NCBI GenBank assembly: GCA_037132075.1
Contig: JBAXPV010000036.1
Coordinates: 1-38,598 of the forward strand
Reading direction: 5' to 3'
DNA from: JBAXPV01 sp037132075
Lineage (GTDB): Bacteria; Bacteroidota; Bacteroidia; Bacteroidales; CAIXZF01
DNA length: 38,598 bases
Shown here: in pieces, positions 6,991 through 14,808 of the stretch
How positions within the stretch are numbered: position 1 is the stretch's first letter
Layout: every line of letters begins with the position of its first letter
Position numbers and translations under genes: made by a program
The notes under the pieces: model-generated
Databases searched by the model: none
The model's input: the letters and a program-made list of their open reading frames with translations, nothing else
What the model was told of the DNA's origin: nothing

Positions 6991-8265
6991 CTACTTCAGA
7001 ATCAAGATTTTGTTAATATTGACTGTCTTTCCTGTGGCGTTGAGCAGGTATGATCCGGCAGTAAATCTATCCCGATCCAGAGGAATTACTATTTCATTGC
7101 CATGAATCTCATATTCTTCTGAAAACAGAAGATTCCCTGCAATTCCAAAGATTTTCAATTGAATCGTCTCATACACAGTGTTTGACAATCGCACTATGAT
7201 TTTGTCTTCAGCAGGATTGGGAAGGATAAGTGCACTATTGCCGGGCGCGATTTCCTGAATCCCGATAGCATATTGTGTATAGACATTTTTTATCACATCA
7301 TAGGCCAATGTGGTATTACGATAGATATCGACGATCCCCCACCATTCTTCGTTGGCAAAATGATCATAAGGGATTGAGCCCACAGTGCCGGTGACATCAT
7401 GCAAGCCGTTGTTCCCCTTTTTCCACCATTCATCGACGAAAGAAAAAAACGCGATTCCGGAACACAGGTCAAAATGCGGGGAAATATGATTCCAGATCGC
7501 GAGATCTCCATCTGCCTGGTTCTGCTGGTTTTCTGCACCCTGGGTATTGTTATACCTGTCAGCACCTGATTCCGAGAAATAACAAGGTTTTGATGATAAA
7601 AAATTAAATTGGGTGATCGCGGCGGAAGGGTCATCATAGCGGTAAACATTCATTCCCCATACGTCAACATTCGGGCAGGCGCTAACCACCACAGAGGAAG
7701 GGACTTCGCCATGTGCGGTAGATACCGGGTGATTCGGATCTGCAGCATGGATAGCCCCTGCAGTAGTATTCAAAATTGTATACCAGTTGTTGATGTTGTT
7801 GCTGAACCACTCAGGGTGATAATTATATTCATTCCCAAGCTCCCACATCAGAATGGCGGGATGGGTTTTGTAAGTGTTTATATATCCCAGATATGTTCCA
7901 TGATTGATATCAGGATAAAGACCGGTATCATCATAATTGGTGAACCCAACGATTACTTTAATCCCGGCAGCAGCAAGCTTATCGAGTACAGTGACATTGG
8001 TAATCGGTTGATACATGCGGATTGTATTGATCTTTGCCTGGGTCATCAGCAGGATATCCTGGTCGATATGCGTATAATCCATTGGGTCGAAGCGTCCTTT
8101 TCCAATGGCAACAGGGTTATAACAGATCCCGCGGATGATATAGGCTGTATCGTTCACCAGGATGCTTTTTCCTTGCGTTCGAACGATGGTCTGCGTTATT
8201 GCCAGAAAGGGAAGAAAAACAAAAACTAATGGAATCAGAAAGAATGATCGTATACTTTTCATCAT
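6991..8265 (-). CDS. Secreted clan GH-A glycosidase with T9SS sorting domain
   Basis: An N-terminal signal peptide (MMKSIRSFFLIPLVFVFLPF) leads into a TIM-barrel glycosidase. The opening IIRGICYNP, then INTIRMYQP, recalls GH72/GH2-like barrels. The two probable catalytic glutamates are in ELGNEYN (E146, acid/base) and YFSESGADRYN (E232, nucleophile), counted from the ATG at 8265. The last ~80 residues form a type IX secretion C-terminal domain (ILPNPAEDKIIV to VNINKILILK), so the enzyme should be exported through the outer membrane and perhaps kept on the cell surface. I chose 8265 over an in-frame TTG at 8292 because the signal peptide begins there; ATG 8262 is equally possible. The exact GH family and the substrate are uncertain. 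Confidence 0.8.
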   Translation of the reverse strand: MMKSIRSFFLIPLVFVFLPFLAITQTIVRTQGKSILVNDTAYIIRGICYNPVAIGKGRFDPMDYTHIDQDILLMTQAKINTIRMYQPITNVTVLDKLAAAGIKVIVGFTNYDDTGLYPDINHGTYLGYINTYKTHPAILMWELGNEYNYHPEWFSNNINNWYTILNTTAGAIHAADPNHPVSTAHGEVPSSVVVSACPNVDVWGMNVYRYDDPSAAITQFNFLSSKPCYFSESGADRYNNTQGAENQQNQADGDLAIWNHISPHFDLCSGIAFFSFVDEWWKKGNNGLHDVTGTVGSIPYDHFANEEWWGIVDIYRNTTLAYDVIKNVYTQYAIGIQEIAPGNSALILPNPAEDKIIVRLSNTVYETIQLKIFGIAGNLLFSEEYEIHGNEIVIPLDRDRFTAGSYLLNATGKTVNINKILILK

Positions 8266-8317
8266 GAATCGGGTTATTTGATCAAACGACAAGAAGACCC
8301 AAAATGCGGGGATGCAA

Positions 8318-9400
8318 TTATACTTTATAAACGAATGCGTTGATGTTCATTCCGGCGCCTACTGAGGCAAACAGGATGGTATCACCTGGCAGGATCTCAT
8401 GAAATTCAACTTTGTTTTTCAGGACGAGGTCGAATAAGGTGGGTAATGTGGCTACTGAAGAATTCCCAAGCCATGAAATGGTCATCGGCATGACGTTCTC
8501 CGGGATGTCTTTAATTCCATAGAGAGAATAAAGCCTCTTCAGAATGGCATCATCCATTTTCCCATTGGCCTGGTGGATGAGGACAGTCTTGATCTCACTG
8601 AGGTGTATATTACATTTCTCCAGGCAAGCTTTCATCGCCTGGGGAACAGTATCCAGCGCATATTGATAAAGCCTGCGCCCATTCATCTTTAAGTACAAAT
8701 CTTCGGACGGCAGATGCTCTGGGTTAAAGGATTTATCCATATGCAGCATCTGTGAATACAACAAGGTATCGGAACGTGTTTTATGGGCTATGATTCCCAG
8801 TGGTGTGTCGCTTTGCCTGGCCTCAAGTACCGTAGCTCCTGCGCCATCAGCGTATAACATGCTGTCCCTGTCGTGGGGATCAGAAACGCGTGATAAAGCC
8901 TCAGCACCGATTACCAGGATTTTTTTTGCATCACCAGACCTGATAAAGTAATCCGCCTGAATTACAGCCTGAAGCCAGCCCGGACAGCCAAAAGTAAGGT
9001 CGTAAGCCACACAATCCGGATTTTGTATCCCCAATTTAAATTTAACCCTGGAGGCAAGGCTGGGAACTATATCAGAGCGGTTGTTGTTAGATTTTACATC
9101 CCCAAAGTTGTGGGCACAAATAACATAATCCAGTTCTTCTTTGTCAATCCCGGCATCTTTTATTGCCTCCGTGGCAGCCAAAAAGGCGATATCCGAAGTT
9201 ACCTGGCCGTCGGTAATATATCGTCTCTCCGCGATTGTAGTGATTTCGAAGAACTTATCTATGATTTCCTGGCTGGATTTGCCGAGTTTACTTCCGTCAG
9301 TTTCAAAAAACTCATTGTTCAGAAACTCCTCATTTTTGATCTGTCGGGAAGGAATATAACATCCTGTTCCACGAATTACACTATATATAGTTCCACTCAT
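8318..9400 (-). CDS. Beta-ketoacyl-ACP synthase III family protein
   Basis: The 360-residue thiolase-fold protein keeps the FabH-type catalytic triad: C139 in TFGCPGWL, H276 in LIHQANGKM and N313 in LGNSSVAT. KAS III enzymes start fatty acid synthesis by condensing acyl-CoA with malonyl-ACP. This one is longer than housekeeping FabH (~320 residues), has an insertion around residues 30-50 and stands alone, away from any fab cluster. A special acyl chain or secondary product is therefore possible. The ATG at 9400 has a GGAGA purine run just upstream. It lies about 50 nt upstream of the glycosidase on the same strand. Confidence 0.88.
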   Translation of the reverse strand: MSGTIYSVIRGTGCYIPSRQIKNEEFLNNEFFETDGSKLGKSSQEIIDKFFEITTIAERRYITDGQVTSDIAFLAATEAIKDAGIDKEELDYVICAHNFGDVKSNNNRSDIVPSLASRVKFKLGIQNPDCVAYDLTFGCPGWLQAVIQADYFIRSGDAKKILVIGAEALSRVSDPHDRDSMLYADGAGATVLEARQSDTPLGIIAHKTRSDTLLYSQMLHMDKSFNPEHLPSEDLYLKMNGRRLYQYALDTVPQAMKACLEKCNIHLSEIKTVLIHQANGKMDDAILKRLYSLYGIKDIPENVMPMTISWLGNSSVATLPTLFDLVLKNKVEFHEILPGDTILFASVGAGMNINAFVYKV

Positions 9401-9465
9401 AATCTTCTCCCTGACCGTGTCAATGATTAAGTTAATAATGATTCATGAAGACTTTTAACGAGGGG

Positions 9466-9473
9466 CAAAGATA
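9466..9473 (-). promoter_or_regulatory. Probable -7 element for the KAS III gene
   Basis: TATCTTTG on the minus strand fits the Bacteroidota consensus TAnnTTTG, about 65 nt before the ATG at 9400. No good TTTG element is seen at the -33 distance. Confidence 0.35.
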
Positions 9474-9477
9474 GTAC

Positions 9478-9597
9478 TTATTTTAAGAGGAGCGCATTAA
9501 CCACGCGTTTGTCGAGCGTGACCAGGTATTCTATTCGGCGGCGGCGGACGAGATCTTTCAGTTCTTTCACTATGTCCTTATTGACTTTTTCAGCCAT
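9478..9597 (-). CDS. Possible small basic protein or gene remnant (39 aa)
   Basis: An ATG-TAA frame encodes a 39-residue, Lys/Arg-rich, probably helical peptide containing KELKDLVRRRRIEYLVTLD. It is in the same frame as the fragment at 9607-9840 and separated from it by one TAG and three codons, so it may be the tail of a broken gene and not a gene in its own right. I do not recognise the family. Confidence 0.25.
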   Translation of the reverse strand: MAEKVNKDIVKELKDLVRRRRIEYLVTLDKRVVNALLLK

Positions 9598-9606
9598 TGG
9601 AATGAT

Positions 9607-9840
9607 CTATTTTTTAGTGAAATCGATCTGACGGATCATCCATTCCTTGCTGGCCATGCCGATGTGCATGTCGGTTAGGTTGCTGATCCTGTCAGCAGCT
9701 TTAATCTTAAAAGCAAGATACGCATCACGGCCATGGAATGCCGGTATATATTGCCCCCTACTTTCCTCCTTTTATTTCGCAGAGCCATGGCCTTCTGGAT
9801 ATACGGAGCCATGATGAGTTCCTTCAGTTGCATAAAAAAC
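9607..9840 (-). pseudogene. Possible decayed gene fragment
   Basis: On the minus strand, an ATG at about 9835 opens a frame (MQLKELIMAPYIQKAMALRN) that ends early, while a shifted frame after a G5 run (YLAFKIKAADRISNLTDMHI) runs on to TAG at 9607. The pattern fits a frameshifted remnant. No family is recognised, and the whole 9401-9908 gap otherwise shows only promoter-like motifs. Confidence 0.25.
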
Positions 9841-9859
9841 AGATAAATTCTTACCTTTG
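9828..9859 (+). promoter_or_regulatory. Probable promoter of the GldN-like gene
   Basis: TTG at 9828-9830, a 21-nt spacer and TACCTTTG at 9852-9859 fit the Bacteroidota -33/-7 pattern. The start codon is 49 nt further on. Confidence 0.45.
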
Positions 9860-9908
9860 AAAATTGCTTACGAAGTTAATTATTCACTAGATACTAAACC
9901 CTGAAGCT

Positions 9909-10478
9909 ATGAAGTCCTATTTTTCATTCAAGACCATCCTCTATTTATTTTTTGGGCTCAGCACCATATTGTTCTCTTGTAAAAATGAAGCTTCCAAAAA
10001 CAAAGTCATTACGGAAAGGATTCAATATGATGTACTTATTAAGAGTCCCGGTCCGGATTATGACTGGTGGGTTCAAAATCTCGAAGGACCAGCGCGAGAG
10101 AATCTTGTAAGGACGATCATCCAGGCAGCTTATAATGGCAAGGTAAAAGCTTATGATCCGGAACATAAATTATTAACACCCGCAGAAGTAAAAGCTATTG
10201 GAAACCGAACTGACACGGTAAGCGGCACGAGTCCAAACCCACCCTACAATGATACCGTGATGATTATGCAGCAGCATCTCGACCTGAACAACATCAACAG
10301 GATCCGCTACCTGGAGGAATGGACCATGGATGAAACTACACTAAAAATAGAGAAAAAAATACTAGGAATTGCGGTGATCCAGGACAATTACGATGAAAAA
10401 GGAGCGTTCAGAGGACTGCAGCCGCTTTTCTGGGTATATTTTGATGAGAATTATCCGGGCAAGTTCGAGTTAAAATAA
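9909..10478 (+). CDS. GldN/PorN-like lipoprotein
   Basis: This 189-residue protein starts with a lipoprotein-type signal ending at Cys24 (STILFSC). The central and C-terminal part (YLEEWTMDETTLKIEKKILGI, shortened here to its core LEEW..D..TLKIEKKILGIA, then PLFWVYFDE) resembles GldN/PorN, a periplasmic ring component of the type IX secretion and gliding machinery. Normal GldN is about 300 residues, is not usually a lipoprotein and sits in a gldKLMN cluster; none of these neighbours is here. It may be a GldN-domain paralogue with another role. The family link is by motif only, so confidence is moderate. Confidence 0.6.
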   Translation: MKSYFSFKTILYLFFGLSTILFSCKNEASKNKVITERIQYDVLIKSPGPDYDWWVQNLEGPARENLVRTIIQAAYNGKVKAYDPEHKLLTPAEVKAIGNRTDTVSGTSPNPPYNDTVMIMQQHLDLNNINRIRYLEEWTMDETTLKIEKKILGIAVIQDNYDEKGAFRGLQPLFWVYFDENYPGKFELK

Positions 10479-10548
10479 GTTGTAAAGCCTTGCTGATCGG
10501 GTTGTTCATTTTTCTTCAGGAGTTTTTTACAAAAAAAACGTTATGTCA

Positions 10549-10579
10549 TTTGGTTATGAATTAACTATTTGTAACTTTG
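10549..10579 (+). promoter_or_regulatory. Promoter of the rplM ribosomal operon
   Basis: TTTG at 10549-10552, a 19-nt spacer and TAACTTTG at 10572-10579 match the Bacteroidota sigma consensus exactly. The rplM ATG lies 40 nt downstream of the -7 element. Confidence 0.65.
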
Positions 10580-10619
10580 CACCCCCTTTTTAAGGAGGGA
10601 ATTTATAACAGAATAGCAA

Positions 10620-11075
10620 ATGGATACTTTATCTTACAAGACGATCAGCGCCACTAAAGAGAATGCCAACAAAGAATGGTATATAGTAGACGCTGATAAT
10701 GAAGGAGTTGGCCGCCTCGCATCGAGAGTTGCCATGATCTTACGTGGTAAACACAAGACCAACTACACCCCACACGCTGATTGTGGTGATTATGTAATCG
10801 TAATTAACGCTGAGAAAGCTGTTTTCAGTGGGGCTAAGTTCACGGAGAAAGAATATGTTCGTCACTCAGGTTATCCTGGTGGACAACGTTTTTTCACTCC
10901 ACTTCAGATGAAGGCCAAAAAGCCTGAATTTGTGCTTGAAGCAGCAATTCGTGGCATGCTTCCCAAGAGCAAACTGGGCGGCCAGATCTTCAGCAACCTT
11001 TATGTTGTTGCCGGTCCGGTTCACACCCACGAAGCTCAGAAACCCAAAGTTATGGACCTCAATACAATCAAATAA
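10620..11075 (+). CDS. rplM: 50S ribosomal protein L13
   Basis: The 151-residue protein has the L13 hallmarks: the WYIVDADNEGVGRLASRVA opening, LRGKHKTNYTPHADCGDYV and the GMLPKSKLG motif. L13 is an early-assembly protein of the large subunit. It starts an operon with rpsI 3 nt downstream, the usual rplM-rpsI pair in bacteria. The start ATG is preceded by an A-rich leader without a clear Shine-Dalgarno site, as is common in this phylum. Confidence 0.97.
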   Translation: MDTLSYKTISATKENANKEWYIVDADNEGVGRLASRVAMILRGKHKTNYTPHADCGDYVIVINAEKAVFSGAKFTEKEYVRHSGYPGGQRFFTPLQMKAKKPEFVLEAAIRGMLPKSKLGGQIFSNLYVVAGPVHTHEAQKPKVMDLNTIK

Positions 11076-11078
11076 GGC

Positions 11079-11465
11079 ATGGAAGTTCTGAATACCATTG
11101 GAAGAAGAAAAACCTCAGTAGCGAGGCTCTATCTCAAAGACGGAGACGGCAAGATGACCGTTAACGGTAAGGATTATAAGGTATATTTCCCAACTCCACT
11201 TTTACAGTACACTGTACTGGATCCGCTGGAAACGACCCTTTGCATGGGGAAATATGATGTTCTCGTAAATGTTGATGGCGGTGGGTTCAAAGGACAAGCA
11301 GAGGCTTTAAGCCTTGCGCTCTCCAGAGCACTCGTTACCATTGACCCTGAGTACCGTCCGCTTCTTAAAGTAAAAGGACTGATGCGCAGAGATCCTCGTA
11401 TGGTCGAAAGGAAAAAACCTGGTCAGAAAAAAGCCCGTAAACGCTTCCAGTTCAGCAAGCGTTAA
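11079..11465 (+). CDS. rpsI: 30S ribosomal protein S9
   Basis: The 128-residue protein opens with IGRRKTSVARLYL and ends in the typical basic tail KKARKRFQFSKR, which reaches the P-site tRNA in the ribosome. The GGGFKGQAEALSLALSRAL segment is the conserved S9 core. It follows rplM with a 3-nt gap and is 106 nt before rpsB. Confidence 0.97.
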   Translation: MEVLNTIGRRKTSVARLYLKDGDGKMTVNGKDYKVYFPTPLLQYTVLDPLETTLCMGKYDVLVNVDGGGFKGQAEALSLALSRALVTIDPEYRPLLKVKGLMRRDPRMVERKKPGQKKARKRFQFSKR

Positions 11466-11484
11466 GACCTGCTTCCTTCCCGGC

Positions 11485-11557
11485 TTAGTTTAGTATCCAA
11501 ATTGCCCCGACCGTTTCGACGCTACCCGGCAATTGCAATGAGCTGAAAGTAAACTAA
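11485..11557 (+). promoter_or_regulatory. Structured leader upstream of rpsB
   Basis: Two nested inverted repeats lie in the rpsI-rpsB gap: TTAGTTTA (11485-11492) with TAAACTAA (11550-11557), and AATTGCC (11500-11506) with GGCAATT (11528-11534). There is no U-run, so it does not look like a terminator. Ribosomal protein S2 represses its own mRNA in other bacteria, so an autoregulatory leader is possible but unproven. Confidence 0.4.
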
Positions 11558-11571
11558 CAATAAAATACATA

Positions 11572-12492
11572 ATGGCAAACACATCTTTTGACGAATTACT
11601 CGATGCTGGCGTACACTTCGGCCACTTGAGAAGAAAATGGAATCCAAATATGGCTCCCTATATCTTTATGGAGAAAAACGGGATTCATATTATCGACCTT
11701 TACAAAACTATGGCTAAAATCGACGAGGCTGCTTCAGCCATGCGTCAGATTGCCAAATCAGGAAAAAAAGTTCTCTTTGTTGCTACAAAGAAACAAGCAA
11801 AGCTGATCGTAGCGGATCATGTCAGCAAAGTTGGCATGCCTTTCGTTACTGAGCGCTGGCCTGGTGGAATGTTAACCAACTTCGCCACCATCCGTAAAGC
11901 GGTGAAAAAAATGTCGACAATCGACAAATTGATGAACAGCCCTTCTTTTAAGAGCTTGTCAAAAAGAGAAAGACTCCAGATTGCCCGTGAAAGAGGCAAA
12001 CTTGAGAAGAACCTTGGAAGTATCGCCGACCTGAGCAGACTTCCTTCTGCCCTTTTCGTCGTTGATGTCTTGAAAGAGAAAATCGCTATCGCAGAGGCCC
12101 GGAAACTCAACATTCCAACTTTCGCTATCGTAGATACCAATTCTGATCCAAACCTGATTGACTTCCCTATCCCTGCCAATGACGATGCATCAAAATCTAT
12201 CTCGCTGATTACCCGCCTGATGTGCGAAGCAATCGAAGAAGGTCTTGCTGAACGTAAGTTCGACAAAGATCACCGCGAAGAGGATGAGGATTATGACGCA
12301 GATGGCGATCATAATGTTATCGAAATCGACGAAGAAGTGGTTGCAGGACTCATCGAAGAAACCGATGAAGATGGCAAACCCAAAAAAGTTAAAGTTGACG
12401 GTGACGAGAAAGAAGCCGACGGTAGCCCAAAACGCCCAAGAAGACCTGTCATGAAAGGCAGCCCTGTCCGTAAACCTGCGGCTCGTAAGTAA
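11572..12492 (+). CDS. rpsB: 30S ribosomal protein S2
   Basis: The N-terminal ~230 residues are standard S2 (LLDAGVHFGHLRRKWNPNM, FVATKKQAK, ERWPGGMLTNF, PTFAIVDTNSDPNLIDFPIP). With 306 residues it is longer than the usual ~240. The extra C-terminal ~75 residues are highly charged, first acidic (REEDEDYDADGD) and then basic, ending SPVRKPAARK. Such tails occur in other Bacteroidota S2 proteins; their function is not known. The rpsB-tsf order is conserved across bacteria. Confidence 0.96.
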   Translation: MANTSFDELLDAGVHFGHLRRKWNPNMAPYIFMEKNGIHIIDLYKTMAKIDEAASAMRQIAKSGKKVLFVATKKQAKLIVADHVSKVGMPFVTERWPGGMLTNFATIRKAVKKMSTIDKLMNSPSFKSLSKRERLQIARERGKLEKNLGSIADLSRLPSALFVVDVLKEKIAIAEARKLNIPTFAIVDTNSDPNLIDFPIPANDDASKSISLITRLMCEAIEEGLAERKFDKDHREEDEDYDADGDHNVIEIDEEVVAGLIEETDEDGKPKKVKVDGDEKEADGSPKRPRRPVMKGSPVRKPAARK

Positions 12493-12580
12493 GCATTTAA
12501 TCAATCATCTTATAATATTTCAGGCGGGTTCATTTTCCAATGTTCCCGCTTAAACCTTAATCATAAAACTCACTACTACA

Positions 12581-13408
12581 ATGGCAAACATAAGCGCCTC
12601 CGAAGTTAACAAACTCAGACAAATCACAGGTTCAGGTATGATGGACTGCAAGAACGCCCTGGTAGAAGCCGATGGCGATATTGAAGCAGCGATCGATATT
12701 CTCCGCAAAAAAGGGATGAAAGTCGCTAACAAGCGTGCCGACCGTGATGCCAATGAAGGTATCGTTATGGCAGAAACAACAGCAGATCATAGCTTCGCAG
12801 CTGTTATCATGCTGAACTGTGAAACAGATTTCGTAGCCAAGAACGAAGAATTCCAAAAACTGGCTAAAGACATCATGAACCTCGCTATCACCGTTAAACC
12901 TGCCAGCCTTGAGGATATGAAAAACCTTAAGATTGACAACTATACCGTAGCCGAGAATATTATGAACATGACTGGTAAAACCGGCGAAAAGATGGATCTG
13001 GCTCACTATCATTTTATTGAGTCACCTTCTTCTTGCGCCTATAACCACCACGGCAACAGGCTCGCTACCATTATTGGCCTTAGCAAACCCGGTTTCGAAG
13101 AATTAGGTAAAGAACTTTGTATGCAAGCCGCAGCAATGGCTCCTATTGCAGTCGACAAAGACGATGTTTCTCAGGAAACTATCGACAGAGAGATTGAAAT
13201 CGGAAAAGACCAGGCCCGCCAGGAAGGAAAAGCTGAAGAAATGCTCGAGAAAATTGCTGTAGGGAAACTTCAGAAATTCTTCAAAGAAAACACCTTACTC
13301 AACCAGGATTTTATTAAAGAAACCAAGGTTACTGTTCGCGATCACATTGCAAAACAAGATAAAGACCTGAAAGTGAGTTCTTTCAATAGAGTTATGCTGG
13401 GTGCATAA
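12581..13408 (+). CDS. tsf: Elongation factor Ts
   Basis: The 275-residue protein begins with the EF-Ts UBA-like domain and signature (LRQITGSGMMDCKNAL, then EAAIDILRKKGM) and contains the core motif MLNCETDFVAKNEEF, which contacts EF-Tu. EF-Ts recycles EF-Tu by exchanging GDP for GTP. It lies 88 nt after rpsB, and a strong terminator follows 19 nt after its stop, so it is the last gene of this transcript. Confidence 0.97.
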   Translation: MANISASEVNKLRQITGSGMMDCKNALVEADGDIEAAIDILRKKGMKVANKRADRDANEGIVMAETTADHSFAAVIMLNCETDFVAKNEEFQKLAKDIMNLAITVKPASLEDMKNLKIDNYTVAENIMNMTGKTGEKMDLAHYHFIESPSSCAYNHHGNRLATIIGLSKPGFEELGKELCMQAAAMAPIAVDKDDVSQETIDREIEIGKDQARQEGKAEEMLEKIAVGKLQKFFKENTLLNQDFIKETKVTVRDHIAKQDKDLKVSSFNRVMLGA

Positions 13409-13427
13409 TTGAACTTTTGAATTTCTA

Positions 13428-13463
13428 AAAAAGAGCAGCCCTTTTTTGGGCTGCTTTTTTTTT
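13428..13463 (+). terminator. Rho-independent terminator after tsf
   Basis: AGCAGCCC (13434-13441) pairs with GGGCTGCT (13448-13455) across a 6-T loop, followed by eight Ts. It ends the rplM-rpsI-rpsB-tsf unit and separates it from pyrH. Confidence 0.9.
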
Positions 13464-13464
13464 G

Positions 13465-13472
13465 TAAATTTG
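13465..13472 (+). promoter_or_regulatory. Possible pyrH -7 element
   Basis: TAAATTTG fits TAnnTTTG. It lies directly after the tsf terminator and 14 nt before the pyrH ATG. The nearest TTTG is only 16 nt upstream, inside the hairpin. Confidence 0.35.
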
Positions 13473-13486
13473 AGCAAAATTAAACC

Positions 13487-14194
13487 ATGAACTACCGCCG
13501 AATTCTACTCAAACTCTCCGGGGAATCCCTGGCACAGAAAGGATCATCAGGCATCGCTACCGATTGTCTGCATCATTATGCCGATGAGGTAATTAGTATC
13601 GCTTCAAAAGGAGTGCAAGTAGCCATCGTGCTGGGTGGTGGCAATATATACCGTGGCCTGCAAGGTGAAGGCGAAGGGATGGACCGCGCCCAGGGCGACT
13701 ATATGGGAATGCTGGCTACAATCATCAACAGTATGGCCCTTCAGGCTGAATTAGAGAAAAGAGGTTATAAAAGCCGTATTCTCTCTGGTATCGCCATCGA
13801 CCCGCTTTGCGAAAGAATGAGCCGCAGACGTGCCAAAGAATACCTGGAAGCAGGAACCATCGTTTTTATGGCTGGAGGAACAGGAAATCCCTTTTTTACA
13901 ACCGATAGCGCTGCAGCCCTGAGGGCAATTGAGATTGAAGCTGATCTGCTGATCAAAGGAACCCGTGTCAATGGAATCTATACCGCTGATCCTGAAAAAG
14001 ACCCAACGGCTACCAAATATGATACGCTGAGTTTTGAAGAAGCTTATCAGAAAAAATTGAATATCATGGACATGACGGCTTTTACCTTATGCCAGGAAAA
14101 CAATATGCCGATCCTGGTGATCGATATCAATGAAAAAGGCGGACTGGCCAGAGCAATAGCCGGAGAAGCTACTGGTACGCTTGTCAGCCAATAA
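13487..14194 (+). CDS. pyrH: Uridylate kinase (UMP kinase)
   Basis: This enzyme phosphorylates UMP to UDP with ATP in pyrimidine nucleotide synthesis. The 235-residue protein has the amino acid kinase fold signatures: LKLSGESLAQKG at the N-terminus, VLGGGNIYRG for phosphate binding, and TDSAAALRAIEIEADLLIKG with TRVNGIYTADP near the nucleotide site. It is followed by frr, the standard pyrH-frr order. Confidence 0.97.
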   Translation: MNYRRILLKLSGESLAQKGSSGIATDCLHHYADEVISIASKGVQVAIVLGGGNIYRGLQGEGEGMDRAQGDYMGMLATIINSMALQAELEKRGYKSRILSGIAIDPLCERMSRRRAKEYLEAGTIVFMAGGTGNPFFTTDSAAALRAIEIEADLLIKGTRVNGIYTADPEKDPTATKYDTLSFEEAYQKKLNIMDMTAFTLCQENNMPILVIDINEKGGLARAIAGEATGTLVSQ

Positions 14195-14206
14195 GAAAAA
14201 AATATT

Positions 14207-14214
14207 TACTTTTG
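14207..14214 (+). promoter_or_regulatory. Possible internal promoter for frr
   Basis: TACTTTTG fits TAnnTTTG, between the pyrH stop and the frr ATG (20 nt further). A TTG lies 23 nt upstream, slightly beyond the preferred spacing, so frr may have its own promoter. Confidence 0.35.
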
Positions 14215-14234
14215 CAGCCTCAATATCAATCAAT

Positions 14235-14798
14235 ATGACCCCTGAAAGTATCGCCATCCTTGAACAAACTCTCCTGGAAATGGAGGGTGCCATCACCCAT
14301 CTTGAACATGAATTTTACAAAATCCGCACCGGGAAAGCTTCCCCTGCCATGCTCGAAGGCGTAAAAGTTGATTATTATGGGACGATGACTCCTATTGAAC
14401 AAATCGGGAATATTTCGACACCAGATGCCCGCCAGATCATCGTTCAGCCCTGGGAGAAAAACATGCTTAATGTCATCGACAAAGCGATCCAGGCTGCAAA
14501 CCTTGGCTTTAATCCCCAAAATAATGGAGAAATCCTTAGGATCAATGTCCCAAGTCTCACCGAAGACCGTCGTAAAGACCTTGTGAAAAAAGCCAAAGCT
14601 GAAGCTGAAAATGCACGTATCAGCATTCGTAACCTGAGGAGAAACGCCAACGAAGTCGCCAAAAAACTTGAAAAAGCTGGCCTCCCGGAAGATGAAGTTA
14701 AAGGTCTTGAGCGCGAAATCCAGGCCCTCACCGATACCTACATCACCAAAACAGATAAAGCGCTCGAATCAAAAGAAAAAGACATCATGACTGTCTAG
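14235..14798 (+). CDS. frr: Ribosome recycling factor
   Basis: RRF splits post-termination ribosomes together with EF-G. From the ATG at 14235 (MTPESIAILEQTLLEMEG) the protein has 187 residues, the normal family size. The frame is open further upstream to a TTG at 14181, but that would overlap pyrH and add a non-conserved stretch, so I reject it. Typical motifs are RTGKASPAMLEGVKVDYYG, LRINVPSLTEDRRKDLVK and the C-terminal helix with IQALTDTYI. Confidence 0.96.
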   Translation: MTPESIAILEQTLLEMEGAITHLEHEFYKIRTGKASPAMLEGVKVDYYGTMTPIEQIGNISTPDARQIIVQPWEKNMLNVIDKAIQAANLGFNPQNNGEILRINVPSLTEDRRKDLVKKAKAEAENARISIRNLRRNANEVAKKLEKAGLPEDEVKGLEREIQALTDTYITKTDKALESKEKDIMTV

Positions 14799-14808
14799 TC
14801 ATTCCTTG

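Noticed and set aside
12190..12504. Minus-strand frame of 104 aa over the rpsB tail
   Set aside because: It is antisense to the charged S2 tail, an artefact of its GAT/GAA-rich codons, and has no family features.
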